A stretch of DNA of 64,000 nt from a gamma proteobacterium HTCC2207. GTDB taxonomy: Bacteria; Pseudomonadota; Gammaproteobacteria; Pseudomonadales; Porticoccaceae. The notes below the pieces were generated by a model, which saw only the letters and a program-made list of their open reading frames with translations, was not told where the DNA came from and did not search any database. The stretch lies in contig CAJJDA010000004.1 of NCBI GenBank assembly GCA_905182855.1, forward strand, positions 62,001 to 126,000. The letters are read 5' to 3'. Positions 8,608-18,343 of this stretch are shown here, in pieces. Numbering within the stretch: the first letter of the stretch is position 1; each line of letters opens with the position of its first letter. The position numbers and the translations under genes are program-made.

Positions 8608-9621
8608 ATGAAGTACCAAGGCCAAACAGACTATGATCATGACGGTCCTTCGCCACGACGTGGTGTACTGTTGTGTAATCTAGGTACCCCAGATGCACCG
8701 AAAACCGCTGATTTGCGTCGCTACCTGAAGGAGTTCTTGAGTGATCCTCGTGTTGTAGAGGTACCACGCCTACTGTGGTGGATGATTCTCAATCTGATTA
8801 TTTTACGAATCCGCCCGCGCCGCTCAGCCAAGCTTTATGAGAGTGTTTGGGCTGAAGGTGGGTCGCCGTTAATGGTCAACAGTGTCGCGCAAGTCGCTGG
8901 CGTTAAGAAAATCTTGGATAAAAAGTTTAAGACCGACGTGCCGGTGGTGCTAGGAATGCGCTACGGCAATCCCTCTATGGCCTCGGCGATTGCTGAATTG
9001 ACAGCACAGAATGTGCGCAACATTACGGTGTTGCCACTGTACCCACAGTATTCTGGCGCGACCACGGGCTCTACCTTCGATGCGGTAGCTCAGGCTTTTA
9101 CCAAAACTCGCTGGGTTCCTGAGTTACATTTTGTCGGTGGTTATCAGCAGTCTAAGCTATATATCGATGCGTTGTGCGGCACTATTCGCAAGCATATTGC
9201 TAAGCACGGACAGCCAGATAAACTCGTGTTTTCTTACCATGGTACACCGCAAACTTACTTGAAAAAAGGCGATCCATACCATTGCTTCTGTCATCAGACC
9301 ACCCGTTTAGTGCGCGAGCGTATGGATCTAGCTGAGGCCCAGGTGATGACCACTTTTCAATCGCGTTTTGGCCGTGAACCTTGGCTGCAGCCCTATACCG
9401 ACAAGACGCTAGAGGCCATGCCTGCGCAGGGCATTAAGCACGTGGCAGTCATCTGCCCAGGCTTCTCGTCGGATTGCCTTGAGACTATCGAAGAGATCAA
9501 TATGGAAGCTCGAGAGAGTTTCACGGCTCATGGTGGCGAGACATTTCACTATATTCCCTGCTTGAATGATGACCCGGCTCACCTGAAGGCACTGGCCAAG
9601 ATCGTCAGCCAGTTTTTGTAA
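8608..9621 (+). CDS. hemH: Ferrochelatase
   Basis: Inserts Fe2+ into protoporphyrin IX, the last step of protoheme synthesis. The start is ATG 8608, preceded by AGGAG at 8596-8600, giving 337 residues. The frame is open from GTG 8527, but that extension lacks a ribosome-binding site. Diagnostic parts are GVLLCNLGTPDAP at the N-terminus, the iron-ligand His in FSYHGTPQTYLKKGDPY, and the conserved Glu in CPGFSSDCLETIEEI. The long insert with CFCHQT is common in proteobacterial enzymes. The 3' end overlaps the sirtuin gene by 17 bp in convergent orientation. Other heme genes of this window (hemCDXY) lie about 36 kb away. Confidence 0.95.
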   Translation: MKYQGQTDYDHDGPSPRRGVLLCNLGTPDAPKTADLRRYLKEFLSDPRVVEVPRLLWWMILNLIILRIRPRRSAKLYESVWAEGGSPLMVNSVAQVAGVKKILDKKFKTDVPVVLGMRYGNPSMASAIAELTAQNVRNITVLPLYPQYSGATTGSTFDAVAQAFTKTRWVPELHFVGGYQQSKLYIDALCGTIRKHIAKHGQPDKLVFSYHGTPQTYLKKGDPYHCFCHQTTRLVRERMDLAEAQVMTTFQSRFGREPWLQPYTDKTLEAMPAQGIKHVAVICPGFSSDCLETIEEINMEARESFTAHGGETFHYIPCLNDDPAHLKALAKIVSQFL

Positions 9622-10426
9622 GCCTATCTAACCAATGCTGCAACAGTGGCGCACAGTCACCAGTTTTTTTGACTGTCGCCAATGCGTCTGCTCGTGTCTT
9701 GCCGTCATTAAATATCAGGATTGGCTTGGCTTGCTTTTGAGCCCATAGGCAAAAGCGATAGCCTGAGTAGGTCGTTAGGGAGGAACCCAACACCAATAGT
9801 CCCGCCGCCCTCTGCAGAGCTTGCTCGGTCTCCAGGGTTCGCGACTTTGGCACAGAGTCGCCGTAAAAAACAGCGTTAGGCTTAAGTATGCCTGCGCAGT
9901 CTCGACACTCAGGCACCTGCATGCTGCTGTAATCTAGATGGTCGATATCCGCGTCACCATCAGGGGCTATGGCGCCTGCCAACAAGGCATATTTAGGATT
10001 TTTTTCTTGCAGCCAAGTCTGTAAAGCCGCTCTCGAGTATTGCAGGCCACAGCTCATGCAGCAAACCGTGTCGACGCGTCCATGCAAATCTATCACTCCG
10101 CGGCTGCCAGCCCGCTGATGCAGTCCATCAACATTTTGTGTCACCAAGCTAGACACTACACCCAACTGTTGCAGACGAGCCAGAATATAGTGCGCAGGAT
10201 TTGGCTCGGCATCAACCATAAAGCGCCAGCCAACCATATTGCGTAGCCAAAAGCGCTGTCGTGAACTCAGTTCGGCCATGAACTCTTGGTGCGTGACCGG
10301 CTGTTTGCGCTGCCACCGGCCCTCGCTATCTCGATAGGTGGGCACTCCGGAGTTAGCGCTAACACCAGCACCGGTTAGTACTAGCCAGTTTTTATGGGAG
10401 GTTAAGAGTGAAATAACTGCCTGCAC
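9605..10426 (-). CDS. NAD-dependent protein deacylase, SIR2 family
   Basis: A 273-residue sirtuin. The Rossmann-fold NAD pocket is seen in LTGAGVSANSGVPTYRD (residues about 17-33). The catalytic region is TQNVDGLHQRAGS with the base His in LHG, and the structural zinc site is two CxxC pairs (CMSC and CRDC). Sirtuins remove acyl groups from lysines, forming nicotinamide and O-acyl-ADP-ribose. The domain order and the Arg/Trp-rich insert (RQRFWLRNMVGWRF) resemble class II (SIRT4-like) bacterial sirtuins more than E. coli CobB, so I give no symbol. It is convergent with hemH and overlaps its 3' end. Confidence 0.9.
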   Translation of the reverse strand: MQAVISLLTSHKNWLVLTGAGVSANSGVPTYRDSEGRWQRKQPVTHQEFMAELSSRQRFWLRNMVGWRFMVDAEPNPAHYILARLQQLGVVSSLVTQNVDGLHQRAGSRGVIDLHGRVDTVCCMSCGLQYSRAALQTWLQEKNPKYALLAGAIAPDGDADIDHLDYSSMQVPECRDCAGILKPNAVFYGDSVPKSRTLETEQALQRAAGLLVLGSSLTTYSGYRFCLWAQKQAKPILIFNDGKTRADALATVKKTGDCAPLLQHWLDRLTKTG

Positions 10427-10589
10427 TTTGGCATCCTTTAATCACAATTGAAGCTTTTATACGCACACCCGAGGGAAATTGACTGCATACCGCTGAAAAT
10501 AAGGAATTATGCGAGTACACCCCGTATACTGGCAGCTTTACAGAGCCGATTGTAATCAATCAATCCTGATAGGTTATTAAAATTTTTCT

Positions 10590-11846
10590 ATGGACATTAA
10601 TGCTTACATGCAGGGCCTCGGTATTTCCGCACGCGCAGCTTCTCGCGTGCTCGCCCGTTCCGACAGCGCTATAAAAAATAACGCATTGCTCGCTATTGCT
10701 GAACGTTTAAATGGATCCCGCAGCGCTGTTTTATCGGCTAATACGATGGACATGAAGAATGGCCGCGCCAAAGGCTTAGATGCTGCTCTATTGGATCGTT
10801 TAGAGCTGAACCAAGAGCGCATCGACAGTATGATTGAAGGCTTGCAGCAAGTAGCTTCACTGCAGGACCCGATCGGTGAGATGTCAGACCTAGGTCATCG
10901 TCCCAGTGGCATTAAATTGGGCAAAATGCGCGTTCCTTTGGGCGTGATTGGCATAATTTACGAGTCTCGGCCCAATGTAACCATTGACGCCGCAAGTCTA
11001 TGTCTAAAGTCTGGCAATGCCACTATTTTACGTGGTGGTAGTGAGGCGATTTTTTCTAATAGAGCGATTGCCACTTGTATTGCTGAGGGACTGAAAGATG
11101 CAGGCTTACCTGAAACCGCCGTACAGGTAATCAACACCACAGACCGTGCTGCCGTGGGCGAACTCATTACTATGTCAGACTATGTCGATGTCATTGTGCC
11201 TCGCGGCGGCAAGGGCTTGATTGCACGTATTAGTGCCGATGCCCGGGTGCCGGTAATTAAACACCTCGACGGCAACTGTCATGTATATATCGATGATTAT
11301 GCTGACCTAAAAAAAGCGGTAGCAATTGCTGACAATGCTAAAACTCATCGCTATGGGGTTTGCAATGCGATGGAGTCCTTATTAATAGCCGAGTCTGTCG
11401 CGCAGATTATCCTGCCGCAACTGGCAAAGATCTATACTGAGAAAAACGTTGAAATGCGCGGCTGTGATAAATCTCGCGCTATAGTCGACTCAATGATTGC
11501 AGCCAGTGAACAGGACTGGAGCGAGGAGTACCTCGCGCCTATTCTATCTATTAAGATTGTGACAGGCATTGATGAGGCGATAGAGCACATTAACCGCTAT
11601 AGCTCTAAGCACACTGAATCGATTGTGACAGAGGACTTCAATCGAGGTCGGCGGTTTATCGCCGAGGTTGATTCTAGCTCAGTGATGATTAATGCCTCAA
11701 CCCGTTTCGCCGATGGCTTTGAATATGGTCTTGGTGCCGAGATTGGCATTTCGACAGACAAGATCCACGCGCGAGGACCGGTTGGACTCGAAGGCTTGAC
11801 GAGCCAAAAATGGGTTGTGTTTGGCGATGGCCAGATTCGTGAATAG
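10590..11846 (+). CDS. proA: Gamma-glutamyl phosphate reductase
   Basis: Reduces gamma-glutamyl phosphate with NADPH to glutamate semialdehyde, the second step of proline synthesis. The 418-residue length equals the family norm (E. coli 417). Aldehyde-dehydrogenase-like features include [14 protein letters not shown], the loop [16 protein letters not shown], and the catalytic Cys in [11 protein letters not shown]. The C-terminus contains [15 protein letters not shown], a proA signature. The start ATG at 10590 follows an AT-rich leader; a TATACT box at 10525-10530 may be its -10. It overlaps nadD, opening the long plus-strand run to lipA. proB is not adjacent. Confidence 0.97.
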   Translation: MDINAYMQGLGISARAASRVLARSDSAIKNNALLAIAERLNGSRSAVLSANTMDMKNGRAKGLDAALLDRLELNQERIDSMIEGLQQVASLQDPIGEMSDLGHRPSGIKLGKMRVPLGVIGIIYESRPNVTIDAASLCLKSGNATILRGGSEAIFSNRAIATCIAEGLKDAGLPETAVQVINTTDRAAVGELITMSDYVDVIVPRGGKGLIARISADARVPVIKHLDGNCHVYIDDYADLKKAVAIADNAKTHRYGVCNAMESLLIAESVAQIILPQLAKIYTEKNVEMRGCDKSRAIVDSMIAASEQDWSEEYLAPILSIKIVTGIDEAIEHINRYSSKHTESIVTEDFNRGRRFIAEVDSSSVMINASTRFADGFEYGLGAEIGISTDKIHARGPVGLEGLTSQKWVVFGDGQIRE

Positions 11847-12474
11847 TGGGCCAATTGCCCTGTTTGGTGGCTCTTTTAACCCAGTACATTTTGGTCACCT
11901 AAGAATCGCTACCGAGCTGGCAGAGCTATTGCAAGTTGAGTCCATCCGCATGATGCCCTGCGCACTGGCTCCCGAACTAGGCGTTGCAGAAGCTTCCCAG
12001 CGCTTGGAGATGATTCAGCTAGCGATTAATGATCAAGTCATGGTGCAGGCCGATGACATTGAACTTCAGATGCGTGCACCGACTTACAGCGTAGATACGG
12101 TGCGTCTGGTTCGTGAGCAAATGGGCGTCGAGACACCGCTATTTTTATGTATCGGTATGGATGCGCTGAATGGTCTAGATAAATGGCTTGATTGGCGACG
12201 GATTCTCGATTACTGCCACATTGTTGTTTCATCACGCCCCGGTTGGAGCTGCCCAGAGACTGGCTTACTGGGCGACTGGATTAGTAGCCATCGCTGTGAT
12301 GATTTAGCTTTGCTTAAAGAACGCGCTAGAGGAAAGCTATATTTTTGTGAACTAACTATGCTGGCTATTTCGTCGACCATCATTCGAAAGAAAGTACAGA
12401 AAGGCGAGACAATTCGGTTCTTGACACCGGATTCCGTGGTTCACTACATTCAACAACAACATTTATATGAGTAA
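11827..12474 (+). CDS. nadD: Nicotinate-nucleotide adenylyltransferase
   Basis: Adenylates nicotinate mononucleotide to deamido-NAD in NAD synthesis. The nucleotidyltransferase signature [13 protein letters not shown] is at about residues 13-25, with the HxGH motif, and the C-terminal ISSTIIR motif is present. The start is uncertain. ATG 11827 gives 215 residues (E. coli 213); TTG 11815 and GTG 11839 are alternatives, and none has a strong ribosome-binding site. The coding start overlaps the last 20 bp of proA, which suggests translational coupling. The nadD-rsfS-rlmH-mrdA order that follows is widespread in gammaproteobacteria. Confidence 0.93.
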   Translation: MARFVNSGPIALFGGSFNPVHFGHLRIATELAELLQVESIRMMPCALAPELGVAEASQRLEMIQLAINDQVMVQADDIELQMRAPTYSVDTVRLVREQMGVETPLFLCIGMDALNGLDKWLDWRRILDYCHIVVSSRPGWSCPETGLLGDWISSHRCDDLALLKERARGKLYFCELTMLAISSTIIRKKVQKGETIRFLTPDSVVHYIQQQHLYE

Positions 12475-12483
12475 ATAATTACT

Positions 12484-12858
12484 ATGACCCAATCATTACA
12501 CGACATCGTTATTAACGCCCTCGAAGAGGTTAAGGCCCAAGATATTGTCAGCATTGACGTAAGAGAGTTTACCGACATGATGGATAGCATGATTGTTGCC
12601 ACAGGTAGTTCCAACCGTCAGGTTAAGTCGCTAGCCAACAACGTGGCTGTAGAAGGCAAGAAGGCAGGCTTTCAGCTAATCGGCGTTGAAGGCGACGACA
12701 CTTCTGAGTGGATTTTGGTAGATTTTGGCGACGTCATTGTTCATGTGATGCTGCCTGCTACGCGAAGCTTTTATGATCTCGAGCGCCTATGGGCCTTGCG
12801 GCCAGGGGATCGCCCCGCAAGTGCTGATGATGAGATTATGTTTGACGGTGATGCGTAA
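12484..12858 (+). CDS. rsfS: Ribosomal silencing factor RsfS
   Basis: RsfS (YbeB/Iojap) binds ribosomal protein L14 and blocks subunit joining when nutrients are scarce. The 124-residue protein has the family blocks ALEEVKAQDIVSIDVRE, MIVATGSSNRQVKSLA and WILVDFGDVIVHVM. It is slightly longer than the E. coli protein (105) because of an acidic C-terminal tail (ASADDEIMFDGDA). It begins 9 bp after nadD and ends 5 bp before rlmH, a tight operon arrangement. Confidence 0.95.
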   Translation: MTQSLHDIVINALEEVKAQDIVSIDVREFTDMMDSMIVATGSSNRQVKSLANNVAVEGKKAGFQLIGVEGDDTSEWILVDFGDVIVHVMLPATRSFYDLERLWALRPGDRPASADDEIMFDGDA

Positions 12859-12863
12859 CTAAG

Positions 12864-13334
12864 ATGAAACTACGCATGCTCGCCGTTGGCACACGCATGC
12901 CGGACTGGGTTGAAACTGGTTGCAATGAATATGCGAAACGACTGCCGCCAGAATTACGTATTCAAGTGGTTGAAATTCCATTGGGCAGCCGTGGTAAGAG
13001 CCAATCTAATGCTAAGGCGATTGAGATCGAAGGTCAGGCGTTATTAAAAGCAATAGGCCAAAGGGATTTTGTGGTCGCGTTAGATGTGCAGGGAAAGACC
13101 ATGAGTACCGAGGCATTAGCTGCTAAATTGTCTCATTGGCAGATGGATGGACGTGATATAAGTATACTCATTGGCGGGCCTGATGGGCTGGCAGCGGACT
13201 GTCTGACTCGCTCCGATATGCGCTGGTCGCTATCAGACCTCACTCTGCCGCACCCTCTGGTGCGCATCGTACTAATGGAACAACTTTATCGGGCATGGAC
13301 AATCAATGCTAATCACCCTTACCATCGCAGCTAG
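12864..13334 (+). CDS. rlmH: 23S rRNA (pseudouridine-1915-N3)-methyltransferase RlmH
   Basis: Methylates pseudouridine 1915 in helix 69 of 23S rRNA on the assembled 70S ribosome. The 156-residue protein (E. coli 155) has the SPOUT knot: ILIGGPDGLAADC forms the SAM-binding loop, and the C-terminus has LTLPHPLVRIVLMEQLYRA and ends NHPYHRS, as in the family. It follows rsfS by 5 bp and precedes mrdA by 18 bp. Placement beside a ribosome-silencing factor and before cell-wall genes is a conserved gammaproteobacterial arrangement. Confidence 0.97.
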   Translation: MKLRMLAVGTRMPDWVETGCNEYAKRLPPELRIQVVEIPLGSRGKSQSNAKAIEIEGQALLKAIGQRDFVVALDVQGKTMSTEALAAKLSHWQMDGRDISILIGGPDGLAADCLTRSDMRWSLSDLTLPHPLVRIVLMEQLYRAWTINANHPYHRS

Positions 13335-13352
13335 ATGATTGGATAAATCACC

Positions 13353-15227
13353 ATGATCAATGATGCTACTTTTTCAGATCCCGCACGAGAACGCCGAATT
13401 TTTGCCGGTCGCCTGTTGCTGTCCTTTTCTGTGATTGTTGTTATCTTCATTGCGGTGACGGCGCGTTACTTCCACTTGCAGGTGACCCGACACCAGGATT
13501 TTGCCACCCAGTCTGACAATAATCGTGTTCATGTGCGCCCTGCACCGGCCTCTAGAGGTCTTATCTATGACCGCAATGGGATTTTACTCGCAGACAATCG
13601 CCCCACCTATAATCTGACGGTGGTCACCGAGCGCACCAATGACATAGACCGACTCATTGCCACTATCGGGTCTCTCATTGATATTTCAGAGGACGATATT
13701 AAAAGTTTTAAAAAACGACTTAGACGACGCATACCCTACGAAAAAACTACGCTGAAGTTCAATTTAACCGAGCAGGAAAGAGGTATATTGGCGGTCAATG
13801 GTTATCTTCTTGCTGGTGTGCAAGTCTCAGCACGGCTAACCAGATTCTATCCTGAAGGAGAGCTTTTCGCCCATGTTATTGGCTATGTCGGACGTATTAA
13901 TGAGCAGGAAATTCAGCGTATTGATCGGGCTAAATACAGCGGCACCGATTCCATAGGCAAGATCGGCTTAGAGAGCTTCTATGAAGCTCAACTACTCGGC
14001 AGTGTCGGTACCGAGCAAGTAGAGACCAATGCCCGTGGTCGAGTGATGCGGATTCTCGATAATGTTGACCCTGTCCCTGGCGAGAATCTGACGATTCATA
14101 TAGATAGTCGCTTGCAACGCGTTGCCTATAAGGCCTTTAAAGGCGAACGCGGCGCACTGGTGGCTATTGATGTAACTACAGGCGGTATTTTGGCGATGAT
14201 AAGCGCACCAAGCTATGACCCTAATCTCTTTGTATCGGGCATTAGCCAGGTAGAGTACAGCGCCCTACTTGACTCCCCAGCCCAGCCGTTATTTGATCGC
14301 AGTATTCGCGGCCAGTATCCTCCAGGATCCACAATCAAACCACTGTTTGGATTAATAGGCCTAGCCAGTAATTCTATATCAATGGATTACGCCATTGATG
14401 ATCCTGGCTATTTTATTATGGAAGGCATTGAGCGACCTTGGCGCGATCATAACTCTAAACTCGGAGGCCATGGTAAAGGCGTTGGATTGGCCCGAGCGAT
14501 TATTGAGTCCTGCGATGTCTTTTTCTATAAAATGAGTATTAAAATAGGTATCGACCTACTCTCTAAATACAGCAAAAAGTTTGGCTTAGGTCAGGTTACT
14601 GGCATTGACATACACGGCGAGCAACCCGGCATCATGCCCTCGAGATCATGGAAGAAAAGCGCACGCGGGGAGTCCTGGTTTAATGGCGATACCATTAATG
14701 TCAGTATTGGTCAGGGCTTTATGTTGACTACGCCCTTGCAGTTAGGCGTGATGATGGCGCGCATAGCCTCCAAAGGCAAAATGGTCAAACCTCAGCTAGT
14801 GAAGTCAAGTAACGGCAATCCGGTCATAGGCAGTGAGAACACTGAGTCTATTGGTATTGACGCCGAACACTGGGCCTACATACATCAGGCGATGAAGGCG
14901 GTTGTTCACTCCCCACGCGGCACAGCTAGGCGTATTAACAGGGATTTAAATTACACCATAGCAGGAAAAACCGGTACAGCTCAGGTTATTAGCATCAAAG
15001 CAGAGGAAGAATACGACAGTTCAAAAATAGATAAAAGCCAGTGGGACCATGCCTTATTTGTCGCTTTTGCGCCCGTGGAGAATCCACAGATTGCCATTGG
15101 CTTGATTGTTGAAAATGGTGAACATGGGAGCTCTGCGGCTGCGCCTATTGCTCGCTTGGTAATGGATGCTTATATGAAGTCCAAAGCGGGTTCCCATCAA
15201 TCAACAGAGTCAGAGGTGTTGCATTAA
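13353..15227 (+). CDS. mrdA: Penicillin-binding protein 2
   Basis: The transpeptidase of the elongasome, cross-linking peptidoglycan in lateral wall growth with RodA. 624 residues (E. coli 633). One N-terminal membrane anchor lies at about residues 19-41. The pedestal domain starts with the conserved RPAPASRGLIYDRNG. In the transpeptidase domain the nucleophile is Ser326 in PPGSTIKP with Lys329; the second motif is SCD in IIESCDVFFYK, and the third is KTGTAQV. The stop codon is followed immediately by the mrdB start, so the two are co-translated. Start ATG 13353 gives the normal N-terminus. Confidence 0.97.
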   Translation: MINDATFSDPARERRIFAGRLLLSFSVIVVIFIAVTARYFHLQVTRHQDFATQSDNNRVHVRPAPASRGLIYDRNGILLADNRPTYNLTVVTERTNDIDRLIATIGSLIDISEDDIKSFKKRLRRRIPYEKTTLKFNLTEQERGILAVNGYLLAGVQVSARLTRFYPEGELFAHVIGYVGRINEQEIQRIDRAKYSGTDSIGKIGLESFYEAQLLGSVGTEQVETNARGRVMRILDNVDPVPGENLTIHIDSRLQRVAYKAFKGERGALVAIDVTTGGILAMISAPSYDPNLFVSGISQVEYSALLDSPAQPLFDRSIRGQYPPGSTIKPLFGLIGLASNSISMDYAIDDPGYFIMEGIERPWRDHNSKLGGHGKGVGLARAIIESCDVFFYKMSIKIGIDLLSKYSKKFGLGQVTGIDIHGEQPGIMPSRSWKKSARGESWFNGDTINVSIGQGFMLTTPLQLGVMMARIASKGKMVKPQLVKSSNGNPVIGSENTESIGIDAEHWAYIHQAMKAVVHSPRGTARRINRDLNYTIAGKTGTAQVISIKAEEEYDSSKIDKSQWDHALFVAFAPVENPQIAIGLIVENGEHGSSAAAPIARLVMDAYMKSKAGSHQSTESEVLH

Positions 15228-16367
15228 ATGCATTCAAGTGATTTTGTAAGGCGCATTGAGAGTCCCGACGGCGAGCGGCGTACCGGCCGATCCATGCACT
15301 TGGACTTGCCGCTATTATTAATTTTGCTGGCGCTCTGTGCAGTTGGCCTGTTCGTCCTTTACAGCGCCAGTGGCCAGAACCTGTTTTACGTGAAGCGTCA
15401 GGCACTATGGATGATTGTTGGCTTTGCAATTATGATCACTGTGGCGCAATTTCCTGTGCGGTTTTGGGATCGCTGGTCTTTTCTGCTGTATACCTTAGGA
15501 CTGCTATCACTGCTGGCCGTGTTGTTTTTTGGCGTCGGCGCTAAAGGGGCGCAGCGCTGGCTCGATTTGGGTTTTACCCGCGTACAACCCTCCGAGTTTA
15601 TGAAGGTTGCGGTTCCCATGATGATCTCGTCATACCTCGCTAAACAATATTCGCCACCGACTTTAAGGCCGGTATTAGCGGTGCTTTTCCTGATTATTAC
15701 ACCGGTGATAATAGTAGTAAGGCAGCCTGATCTTGGCACCGCCCTACTCATTTTTGCCTCCGGCTTTTATGTGATTTTTTTAGCGGGCCTCCGCAAGCGC
15801 TATTTATTGGGTGCCGCTTTATTGGCATTGGCCGCAATTCCGACTCTCTGGGTTTTTGTGATGCGCGATTACCAAAAACAACGAATTCTGACATTGCTTT
15901 CACCCGAAGATGATAAACTGGGCGCGGGTTGGAATATCATTCAGTCAACCACGGCTATCGGTTCTGGCGGTTGGAATGGCAAAGGTTGGACCCTAGGTAC
16001 ACAGTCACAGTTGAATTTTTTACCCGAAAGTCACACTGATTTTATTATCGCAGTACTAGCTGAAGAATTTGGATTGATTGGTGTTCTCATGCTCAGTGGA
16101 CTCTATGCATTACTGGTCGGTCGATGCCTATTAATTGCTATGCACTCTCAGTCGCAGTTTGGCCGACTAATTGCGGGAAGTCTGAGTTTGACCTTTATGA
16201 CTTACGTCTTTGTAAATATGAGTATGGTTTCTGGAATATTGCCAGTCGTTGGTGTTCCTCTGCCTTTAATTAGCTATGGAGGCACGGCAATTGTGACTCT
16301 TTTTCTTGGATTTGGTGTTCTGATGGCTATTAGTACAGAGCCCAAAAGGATTAGGACTGACCTGTGA
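15228..16367 (+). CDS. mrdB: RodA, SEDS peptidoglycan glycosyltransferase
   Basis: The SEDS-family glycosyltransferase that polymerises lipid II during elongation, paired with PBP2. The 379 residues contain about ten membrane segments. Signature blocks include GAQRWLDLGFTRVQPSEFMK, RQPDLGTALLI, and near the end GVPLPLISYGGTAIV. The region WDRWSFL and the large periplasmic loop (QSQLNFLPESHTDFI) are typical RodA rather than FtsW. The start abuts the mrdA stop, and the end overlaps mltB by 4 bp. Confidence 0.97.
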   Translation: MHSSDFVRRIESPDGERRTGRSMHLDLPLLLILLALCAVGLFVLYSASGQNLFYVKRQALWMIVGFAIMITVAQFPVRFWDRWSFLLYTLGLLSLLAVLFFGVGAKGAQRWLDLGFTRVQPSEFMKVAVPMMISSYLAKQYSPPTLRPVLAVLFLIITPVIIVVRQPDLGTALLIFASGFYVIFLAGLRKRYLLGAALLALAAIPTLWVFVMRDYQKQRILTLLSPEDDKLGAGWNIIQSTTAIGSGGWNGKGWTLGTQSQLNFLPESHTDFIIAVLAEEFGLIGVLMLSGLYALLVGRCLLIAMHSQSQFGRLIAGSLSLTFMTYVFVNMSMVSGILPVVGVPLPLISYGGTAIVTLFLGFGVLMAISTEPKRIRTDL

Positions 16368-17410
16368 AAATATCTTTAAATAAACAGACGGCAACTCACC
16401 TTGCTCGTCGCTACCTGCTTTTAGCCGCGGCTGTGTTGGCTACACCATCAATTGCCGACTATTCTAAGCATCCTGAAGCCGCCGACTTTATCAAGACTAT
16501 GGTTACCGATCATCGGTTCGAGCCAGAGCAGGTTACCCAATGGCTCTCTGCGGCCAAATATCAAGAATCTATTGTCAAGGCCATGAGCCGCCCAGCAGAA
16601 AAGGCCAAGCCTTGGCATGAATATAGAAAGATTTTTGTAACCGAGGTTCGCACCTCTCGTGGACTCGACTTTTGGCATGAAAATAAAACGACTCTAAATA
16701 GGGCGGCACGCGAGTTTGGCGTCGATCCAGCAATTGTTGTGAGTATTATTGGCATCGAAACAAACTATGGCCGTAATACAGGCAGTTATAAAGTTATTGA
16801 TGCGCTAACCACACTTGCCTTTGATTATTACACCTATACCGAAAAGCGCCAGTCACGCAAAAGCTTTTTTACTATTCAGCTCGAAAATCTACTGCTTCTG
16901 GCTCGAGAGCAAAATAAGGATCCGCTTACGTTAAAGGGGTCCTACGCTGGCGCTATGGGTTGGGGACAATTTATGCCCAACAGTTATAGAGATTATGCGG
17001 TTGATTATGACGGCGATGGCTTTGCTGATATTTGGAATAACCCAACGGATGCCATTGGTAGTGTGGCCAACTATTTCACCAAACATGGCTGGAAAACGGA
17101 TCAGCCGGTGGCCACCAGAGCTTATATCGACGTAACACCCAGTAAAGAGGGCTTGAATAATATGACACGCCCAACATCGACAATCGCTGAACTCGCAGCA
17201 CTTGGTTATAACCCTGTCGAAAAATATGCGTCTGACAGCAAGGCATTCCCCCTGCGCTTTGTAGGGAAATATGGTGAAGAATACTGGCTTGGGTTGCATA
17301 ACTTTTATGTGATTGGACGTTATAATCCGCGCACTAAATATGCTATGGCCGTTTACCAGCTTAGTGAACTTATTAGGAATCAATTCTGTGATTCTGATCA
17401 AGACTGCTAA
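16364..17410 (+). CDS. mltB: Lytic murein transglycosylase B
   Basis: Cleaves the MurNAc-GlcNAc bond with formation of 1,6-anhydroMurNAc. 348 residues. The catalytic Glu lies in IIGIETNYGR (about residue 130-139), followed by YAGAMGWGQFMPNSYRDYAV, a hallmark of the MltB family. An EF-hand-like segment DYDGDGFADIW follows. The N-terminus is a signal peptide (YLLLAAAVLATPSIA) without a lipobox Cys, so the enzyme is probably soluble in the periplasm rather than lipid-anchored. The start is GTG 16364, overlapping the mrdB stop (GTGA). Its place between rodA and rlpA links it to sidewall remodelling. Confidence 0.95.
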   Translation: MKISLNKQTATHLARRYLLLAAAVLATPSIADYSKHPEAADFIKTMVTDHRFEPEQVTQWLSAAKYQESIVKAMSRPAEKAKPWHEYRKIFVTEVRTSRGLDFWHENKTTLNRAAREFGVDPAIVVSIIGIETNYGRNTGSYKVIDALTTLAFDYYTYTEKRQSRKSFFTIQLENLLLLAREQNKDPLTLKGSYAGAMGWGQFMPNSYRDYAVDYDGDGFADIWNNPTDAIGSVANYFTKHGWKTDQPVATRAYIDVTPSKEGLNNMTRPTSTIAELAALGYNPVEKYASDSKAFPLRFVGKYGEEYWLGLHNFYVIGRYNPRTKYAMAVYQLSELIRNQFCDSDQDC

Positions 17411-18248
17411 GTCGCTCAGTCTCTCATTGGTAGCATTGTTGCTTTGCAGTTGTGGATACACGCCTTCGTCAAGTAGCCAAAAGCCCGACAGTGCGGGTAG
17501 AGCTGTCAATACCGATGCCATAGGCAACGCAGTACCGAAAATCGAGCCCATCACCAGGGCTGGCAATAAAAGCCCCTATAAAGTCTTTGGCAAAACCTAC
17601 TTTCTGCTGCCTTCCAGTATCGGTTATACAGAGACGGGCATCGCCTCTTGGTATGGCACTAAGTTTCACGGTAGAAAAACGGCCAATGGTGAGACTTACA
17701 ATATGTATGGCATGACAGCTGCGCATAAGTCATTGCCCATACCCAGTTATGTCCGCGTAACCAATATCGAGAATAGGCGCTCAATTATTGTGCGTATTAA
17801 CGATCGGGGCCCTTTCCATGGGCCTCGCATCATTGATCTATCCTATGTAGGCGCAATAAAACTCGGTTTCGCTGAACAGGGTACCGCCAAAGTTCTCGTT
17901 GAAGCTATAGACCCCTCCGGCGGCGAAACTGAACCTGTAACTGCCCCAACAGCAGTACCTAAAAAAGTCATTGTTGAAGCTGTATTGGAGACCAGTGTGG
18001 ATAATGTGCCGATGCTGGTGATCACGCCGGGTTCCTATCTACAGGTGGGTGCTTTTGATAATGCCGAATCGGCGCAAGGTCTGCAGAAAAAAGTTCGTTT
18101 TTTTACACAAAGGCCAATTCTTGTACAGCAGCGCGACAAGCTTTTTAAAGTTTGGGTCGGACCGATTGCTGACAACCTCGAATTATTATTAATAAAACGC
18201 ATATTAAAGCAAGAGGCAAATATCTCCGGTTTTATGGTTTCACCTTAA
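17388..18248 (+). CDS. rlpA: RlpA-like septal ring lytic transglycosylase lipoprotein
   Basis: RlpA proteins bind denuded peptidoglycan, and in Pseudomonas cleave it. The start is taken as GTG 17388 with AGGAA at 17375-17379, giving 286 residues and a lipoprotein signal peptide with Cys22 in LLLCSCGY. The double-psi beta-barrel domain is seen in ETGIASWYGTKFHGRKTANG, MTAAHKSLP and RINDRGPFHGPRIIDLS, with the catalytic-type Asp in NDRGPF. A C-terminal SPOR domain follows (YLQVGAFDNAESAQGL to KVWVGP). The first 23 bp overlap the end of mltB in another frame. The frame is open further upstream, but those starts would bury the signal peptide. Confidence 0.93.
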   Translation: MILIKTAKSLSLSLVALLLCSCGYTPSSSSQKPDSAGRAVNTDAIGNAVPKIEPITRAGNKSPYKVFGKTYFLLPSSIGYTETGIASWYGTKFHGRKTANGETYNMYGMTAAHKSLPIPSYVRVTNIENRRSIIVRINDRGPFHGPRIIDLSYVGAIKLGFAEQGTAKVLVEAIDPSGGETEPVTAPTAVPKKVIVEAVLETSVDNVPMLVITPGSYLQVGAFDNAESAQGLQKKVRFFTQRPILVQQRDKLFKVWVGPIADNLELLLIKRILKQEANISGFMVSP

Positions 18249-18343
18249 GTTTCTCTTTACTACCTCTATCCTTAGTCGCGCATAACAGCCTTTGTGGTGT
18301 TAAACTAACGAGTAACTATATTATTCTTTTCGGTGACTTACCT

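Noticed and set aside
16931-17566. 211-codon minus-strand open frame
   Set aside because: A shadow of mltB and rlpA, which carry clear catalytic motifs on the plus strand.
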